DNA of 9,879 nt from Bacillota bacterium (lineage in GTDB: Bacteria; Bacillota_E; JAJZYS01; JAILZS01). The notes under the pieces were generated by a model. The model saw only the letters and a program-made list of their open reading frames with translations, was not told the origin of the DNA and ran no database searches. Location of the stretch: positions 1 through 9,879 of the forward strand of contig JAKASY010000028.1 in NCBI GenBank assembly GCA_021817625.1, given 5' to 3'. Position numbers and translations under genes: made by a program. Positions 6,725 to 9,879 of this stretch are shown in pieces (positions within the stretch are counted from its first letter, which is position 1; every line of letters starts with the position of its first letter).

Positions 6725-7360
6725 ATGACGGACGCGGCCGACGACGGCCACCTGCGCATCCTCGCGGGCGGCGGCGAGTCCGCGACGACGGTCCGGCGCT
6801 CGCGCTTTCTCGGTCACGCCGCCCCGGTCCACGACGGACGGGGCGGCCTTAGCGCCTTCGTGGAGGCCCTCCGGGCGCGCCACCGCGACGCGAGCCACGT
6901 GGTCTACGCGTGGCGCGGACGCGACGGGGCAAGCCGCTCCAGCGATGACGGCGAGCCGGCCGGCACCGGTGGCCGGCCCCTGGCGGCCGTGCTGGAGCGC
7001 GCCGGCCTCGTGGATAGCGCCGTGGCGGTGGCGCGCGTGTTCGGCGGCGTGCTCCTCGGCGCGGCCGGCCTCGGGCGTGCCTACGGCGAGGCGGCGGCGC
7101 TGGCCGTCGCCGCGGCCCCGGTCGCCGTCCTGCGCCCGTACGTGGCCGTGGAGGCCGCGTGCGCGTACGCCGACCAGCCGGCCGTGGAGGCAGTGCTCCG
7201 CGGCCGCCTGGTGGACCCGACGCGCGTGTTCGGCCCGGCCGGCGTCGAACTGCGCGGCGAGGTGGCGGCCGAGGCGCTGGACGCGCTCGCGCAGGCGGTG
7301 GCCGCGGCGAGCGCGGGGCGGGCCGTCCTGGGCGCCCTCGGCGACCCGCACTGGCGGTGA
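6725..7360 (+). CDS. yigZ: YigZ/IMPACT (UPF0029) family protein
   Basis: A conserved protein of 211 residues whose family includes bacterial YigZ/YvyE and the N-terminal domain of eukaryotic IMPACT, a regulator of Gcn2 signalling. Its biochemical role in bacteria is not settled. Family motifs appear in order: SRFLG (26-30), HRDASHVVYAWR (53-64), SDDGEPAGTGGRP (73-85) and RVFGGVLLGAAGLGRAYG (104-121). The C-terminal 90 residues are less conserved and match the position of the ferredoxin-like second domain of YigZ. The ATG at 6725 is 36 nt after the permease stop, with only a weak GGGGTG at 6711-6716, so it may be read through from the importer operon. No functional link to the transporter is evident, and co-location may be incidental. 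Confidence 0.95.
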   Translation: MTDAADDGHLRILAGGGESATTVRRSRFLGHAAPVHDGRGGLSAFVEALRARHRDASHVVYAWRGRDGASRSSDDGEPAGTGGRPLAAVLERAGLVDSAVAVARVFGGVLLGAAGLGRAYGEAAALAVAAAPVAVLRPYVAVEAACAYADQPAVEAVLRGRLVDPTRVFGPAGVELRGEVAAEALDALAQAVAAASAGRAVLGALGDPHWR

Positions 7361-7390
7361 GCGGCAGCGGAAGGGCGGTGGTCGACGACA

Positions 7391-7413
7391 GGCGCCGCCT
7401 CCGGGCGGCTGCC
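7391..7413 (+). terminator. Possible hairpin terminator after yigZ
   Basis: GCCGCC (7394-7399) pairs with GGCGGC (7404-7409) around the loop TCCG. The stem extends by GGC (7391-7393) with GCC (7411-7413) across a one-base bulge at 7410, nine pairs in all. It starts 30 nt after the yigZ stop. No U-tract follows, and random GC-rich DNA makes such stems often. Confidence 0.35.
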
Positions 7414-7473
7414 CCGGCGCGCCGTCGCCAGCAGACCAGGGCGGCTGCGCTCGCGCGTGGTCGCCCGGCTTGG

Positions 7474-7494
7474 TGCCCTTGGCAGGCCGTGCCA
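7474..7494. promoter_or_regulatory. Cluster of TGCC/GGCA half-sites upstream of the repeat protein
   Basis: TGCC (7474-7477), TGGCA (7480-7484) and TGCCA (7490-7494) give two nested dyads, TGCC-N3-GGCA and TGGCA-N5-TGCCA, in the 256-nt gap between yigZ and the repeat protein. TTGGCA (7479-7484) also matches five of six -35 bases, but no -10 lies at the right distance. A transcription-factor operator is possible; the rest of the gap shows nothing clear. Confidence 0.25.
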
Positions 7495-7616
7495 CATTCA
7501 TGCCGCAATTCGCCGCTACGCTGGCCCGGGAGCCCGTCGGCCGCGTCGCCTTCCCTTCGCCCGCACCGCCCGGCGCCGCTTCCTATGGCCCCGCAGCACG
7601 AAGGGAGGATGACCCT

Positions 7617-9689
7617 GTGAACGCACGCCTCGTGGCCGTGCGCGCGCTCGTCGTCGGCACCGCCATCGCCGTTGGCGGGCTCGGCGGCGGCCTCGCGCTG
7701 GCGCAGGGGGCGCCGCCGAGCGGCAGCCTCACCGGCACCGTGAGCCAGATCATCCCGGCGACCAGCACGGCCGCGGAGGAGATCGTCGTCTCGCCCCAGG
7801 GCACCACGGGCGCAGACACGTTCGCGCTCGCGCCCTCCACGACGTACACGCTTGCCGCGCCGGGGCTGGACAGCCTGGACGTGGCGCTTTCCGCCGCCGC
7901 GCTGGCGGTGGGGGAGACGGTGTCCGTGACGGCGGCATCGCAGGCCACATCGCCCGCGTCGCTCGCGGGCGTGTGGGTGCACGGGGCGCTCGTGGTCGGC
8001 CAGGTCACGGCGATCGTCCAGGGCAGCGCGTTCGACGTCACGGCCGGGGGCAGCGTCACCCAGGTGGCGGACACGGGCCTAAGCGCCAGCGTCGTGCCCG
8101 CGGTTGGCGCGGACGTCGCCGTGTACGGCATCCCGACCGGCACGAACGCGCTCACCGGCTACGCCGTCTACACGCAGGCGTACCCGCCGGTCACGGGCAC
8201 GATCACGACCGTCGGCAACGGGGCCATCACGCTCGCCGCCGACGCGGGCAGCTTCACCGCCGCCCTACCCGCTGCGGTGCCGGTGAACGTCGGCAGCGCC
8301 CCCGCGGGCCAGGCCTTCCTCCTGCCCGGCGCCCAGGCGACCGTCACCTACAGCGTGTCCGAGGCCGGCGCGGCGACGGCGCAGGTGCAGCTGACGCCGA
8401 CCACCATCAGCGGCACGCTCGTGGCCGCGCCCCAGACGAACGCGGGCGTCACCACGTTCACGGTCGCCACGGGCACGAACTCGAGCCAGGCTGTCGCCGC
8501 CACGGCCGCGACGACCGTGACGGGCGGAAGCCTCGCGAGCGCCCAGGCCGGCACCGCCGTGACGGTTACGGGCGTGCTCGCCTCGAACCTCCTCACCGCC
8601 CTCAGTGTCACGCTCGGCACCGCCACCACGCCGTCCGGGCCACCCACGCCTCCGGTGCCGCCGCCCACCCGGATCTCGGGCACGGTCGCGGCCGTGAGCG
8701 CGTCGTCGATCACGGTCGACGCGGAGGACGGGCCGTTCACCGCGACGCTCACAAGCGCGACCCAGGTTCAGGTCGGTTCCGAGAGCGCGACCCTGGCTGA
8801 CCTCGCGCCCGGCCAGGAGGTGAGCCTGCGCCTCGTCCAGGCTTCCGGCCCGAGCGGCTCGAGCGGCGGCACGCCGCAGGTCGCGGCCGTCGCGATCCGG
8901 CCACAGCACCTGCGCGGCACGGTGACCGCGGTCACGTCCCAGACGGCCTTCACGGTGCAGACGCCCGAGGGCGAGAGCGTGGCGGTCACCGTGGCGCCTG
9001 GAGCAGGCGTCAGTGGCAGCGTCGCCGTCGGCAACGTCGTCCAGGCGCAGGGTCTGGACATGGCGCCCGCGGCGTTCGAGGCCTTCGCCCTCATGACCCG
9101 CACGCCGCCGCCGATGAGCGTGCACGGCACGATCACCGCGCTGACGGCCACGTCGATCACGGTGGCCGGCGGCGGGCCGCGTCCCGAGCACGCCGGCCGC
9201 CGCGGCGACCCACCGGCGCCCGCGAGCGTCACCTTCACCCTGGCAGGCGCCACCCAGGTGTTCGTGGGCGACCGCTCCATGTCGATCGACGCCCTCGCCG
9301 TCGGCGAGGCGGTGGACGTCACGGCCGCGCCCGGCAGCCTGGTGGCGGCCACCGTCCGGGTCCGCCCCAGCCACGTGGCGGGCACGGTCGTGGCGGTGGC
9401 GACGTCGGGGAGCGACACGGTTCTCACCGTGGCCGCGCACGGGCCCGGTCCGCGCCCGCTCGCGCCCGCGGCGCGCGCGCTCGACGCCGGCGGTCCGCGC
9501 ACTGCCGGGAGCGTCGCGGTGACCGTGCTGCCCGACACCCAGGTCAGCTCGCCTGGGGCATCCCAGGCGCCCGCCCTTGCGGTCGGGCAGCGCATCGACG
9601 CGATGGGCGGCTGGACGGGGACGACGCTGATGGCTGCGGCGGTCGTGGTCCTGCCGGCACAGGGCGGCCCCGCACACGGCGGACACTAA
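7617..9689 (+). CDS. Secreted multi-repeat protein, DUF5666-like beta repeats
   Basis: A 690-residue exported protein of unknown function. Residues 1-30 form a Sec signal peptide: MNAR, a hydrophobic Val/Ala/Gly core, then LALAQ at the cleavage region. The rest is about eight degenerate repeats of 65-97 residues, starting near 37, 123, 190, 261, 351, 431, 499 and 586. Each opens with a strand of the type GTVTAV, continues with an ITV or FTV strand, then T-x-V and a V/L-A-x-G-x-x-V-x-V segment, the pattern of DUF5666-like small beta-barrel repeats. A Pro-rich linker (339-350) splits repeats 1-4 from 5-8. No cysteine, C-terminal anchor or LPXTG motif is seen; the tail is Gly/His-rich (GGPAHGGH). 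GTG 7617 is chosen because GGGAGG (7603-7608) lies eight bases upstream and the signal peptide begins there. The reading frame stays open further upstream only as a shadow of yigZ. A cell-surface or matrix role is inferred from export and repeats alone. Confidence 0.9.
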   Translation: MNARLVAVRALVVGTAIAVGGLGGGLALAQGAPPSGSLTGTVSQIIPATSTAAEEIVVSPQGTTGADTFALAPSTTYTLAAPGLDSLDVALSAAALAVGETVSVTAASQATSPASLAGVWVHGALVVGQVTAIVQGSAFDVTAGGSVTQVADTGLSASVVPAVGADVAVYGIPTGTNALTGYAVYTQAYPPVTGTITTVGNGAITLAADAGSFTAALPAAVPVNVGSAPAGQAFLLPGAQATVTYSVSEAGAATAQVQLTPTTISGTLVAAPQTNAGVTTFTVATGTNSSQAVAATAATTVTGGSLASAQAGTAVTVTGVLASNLLTALSVTLGTATTPSGPPTPPVPPPTRISGTVAAVSASSITVDAEDGPFTATLTSATQVQVGSESATLADLAPGQEVSLRLVQASGPSGSSGGTPQVAAVAIRPQHLRGTVTAVTSQTAFTVQTPEGESVAVTVAPGAGVSGSVAVGNVVQAQGLDMAPAAFEAFALMTRTPPPMSVHGTITALTATSITVAGGGPRPEHAGRRGDPPAPASVTFTLAGATQVFVGDRSMSIDALAVGEAVDVTAAPGSLVAATVRVRPSHVAGTVVAVATSGSDTVLTVAAHGPGPRPLAPAARALDAGGPRTAGSVAVTVLPDTQVSSPGASQAPALAVGQRIDAMGGWTGTTLMAAAVVVLPAQGGPAHGGH

Positions 9690-9701
9690 TCGCCTCCTCA
9701 C

Positions 9702-9738
9702 GGCGGGGACCGGTGCCGTACGGGCGCCGGCCCCCGCC
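9702..9738 (+). terminator. Hairpin terminator after the repeat-protein gene
   Basis: Positions 9702-9717 pair with 9723-9738: seven outer pairs, one A-C mismatch (9709/9731), eight inner pairs including one G-T, and the five-base loop GTACG. It starts 12 nt after the TAA stop and is very GC-rich. There is no U-tract, but position and stability support termination. A promoter-like element follows five bases later. Confidence 0.65.
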
Positions 9739-9742
9739 CGCG

Positions 9743-9751
9743 TGGTATCCT
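9743..9751 (+). promoter_or_regulatory. Extended -10 promoter
   Basis: TGGTATCCT has the TG-n extension and a -10 hexamer TATCCT (9746-9751) matching four of six consensus bases. Transcription would start near 9757-9760. No -35 hexamer is seen at the usual distance, which extended -10 promoters can tolerate. It sits just after a terminator and before a strong ribosome-binding site, as expected for a new transcription unit. Confidence 0.4.
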
Positions 9752-9778
9752 CCTCGCACGATGGAGAGGTGGTGTGGC

Positions 9779-9835
9779 ATGACGACGCTCCCGCGCAAGG
9801 AGGCACGGACCCTGCGCGGGAGTCGTATGCCCTGA
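9779..9835 (+). CDS. Possible 18-residue leader peptide
   Basis: This short open frame encodes MTTLPRKEARTLRGSRMP. It is preceded by GAGAGGTGG (9764-9772), one of the best ribosome-binding sites in the window, six bases before the ATG. An in-frame ATG at 9761 would add MERWCG and would be nearly leaderless from the candidate promoter. The peptide is basic, with four arginines, and does not resemble a protein family I know. It overlaps a long hairpin (9782-9826), so it may be a regulatory leader for a gene beyond the window. It could also be a chance frame; expression is not shown by sequence alone. Confidence 0.35.
   Translation: MTTLPRKEARTLRGSRMP
9782..9826 (+). promoter_or_regulatory. Leader hairpin with AGGAGG in its loop
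   Basis: CTCCCGCGCA (9788-9797) pairs perfectly with TGCGCGGGAG (9813-9822). The stem extends by ACGA (9782-9785) with TCGT (9823-9826) across a two-base bulge. The 15-base loop (9798-9812) starts with AGGAGG. The structure lies inside the putative leader frame, so a translating ribosome would have to open it. This fits an attenuation-type element, though no regulated gene is visible. The last 44 bases of the window show no clear gene. Confidence 0.5.
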
Positions 9836-9879
9836 CGCCGGTTTGACCTCGGCGCGGACTGCTCCCTCGGGCGGTGAGT

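Noticed and set aside
6945..7616. Upstream extension of the repeat-protein frame into yigZ
   Set aside because: The extension is Arg/Pro/Trp-rich out-of-frame translation of yigZ. A signal peptide with its own ribosome-binding site starts at 7617.
8265..9806. A 513-codon open frame on the minus strand opposite the repeat protein
   Set aside because: Its translation is low-complexity Arg/Gly/Ala-rich sequence typical of antisense frames in GC-rich genes. The plus strand has a signal peptide, ribosome-binding site and coherent repeats.
9779..9879. Ribosomal protein L10 (rplJ) leader, given rplK-rplA at the left edge
   Set aside because: I do not see the conserved L10-leader segments I know, and no rplJ start is in the window, so the idea rests only on gene-order expectation.
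1..9879. Mobile elements, CRISPR arrays, tRNA or rRNA genes
   Set aside because: I found no transposase motifs, regular direct repeats with spacers, or tRNA-like GTTCGA arms in the window.

Overview
The window is a GC-rich (roughly 70%) bacterial chromosome segment with eight confident protein genes, all on the + strand. The two ribosomal protein genes at the left edge, the consistently Shine-Dalgarno-led starts and the G/C-heavy third codon positions mark it as bacterial chromosome, not phage or plasmid. I cannot name the taxon. The sugar-binding protein carries a plain Sec signal without a lipobox, and the L11/L1 pair is not followed by L10/L12 genes, so a deep-branching high-GC lineage is possible, but this is inference only.

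Layout. (1) 25-1169: rplK (L11) and rplA (L1), 20 nt apart, closed by a 15-bp GC hairpin. The usual rplJ-rplL partners do not follow. (2) 1320-3418: a zinc-ligand-less MDR dehydrogenase and a Gfo/Idh/MocA oxidoreductase, separated by 50 nt. (3) 3513-6688: a CUT1-type carbohydrate ABC importer made of a binding protein and two permeases, with no ATPase gene. A strong hairpin lies between the binding protein and the first permease, and the permeases overlap by 4 nt. (4) 6725-7360: a YigZ/IMPACT-family protein. (5) 7617-9689: a secreted 690-residue protein built of about eight degenerate beta-rich repeats resembling DUF5666, followed by a large hairpin terminator. (6) 9690-9879: an extended -10 promoter, a strong ribosome-binding site, a possible 18-codon leader peptide and a long hairpin with AGGAGG in its loop. 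The gene these would control lies beyond the window.

How the parts work together. Blocks 2 and 3 read as one carbohydrate or polyol uptake-and-oxidation module: the binding protein captures the substrate, the two permeases import it with an ATPase encoded elsewhere, and two NAD(P)-dependent oxidoreductases act on it. The substrate cannot be read from the sequence. No mobile element, CRISPR array, tRNA or rRNA was found. The least explained parts are the repeat protein and the leader-like structure at the right edge.
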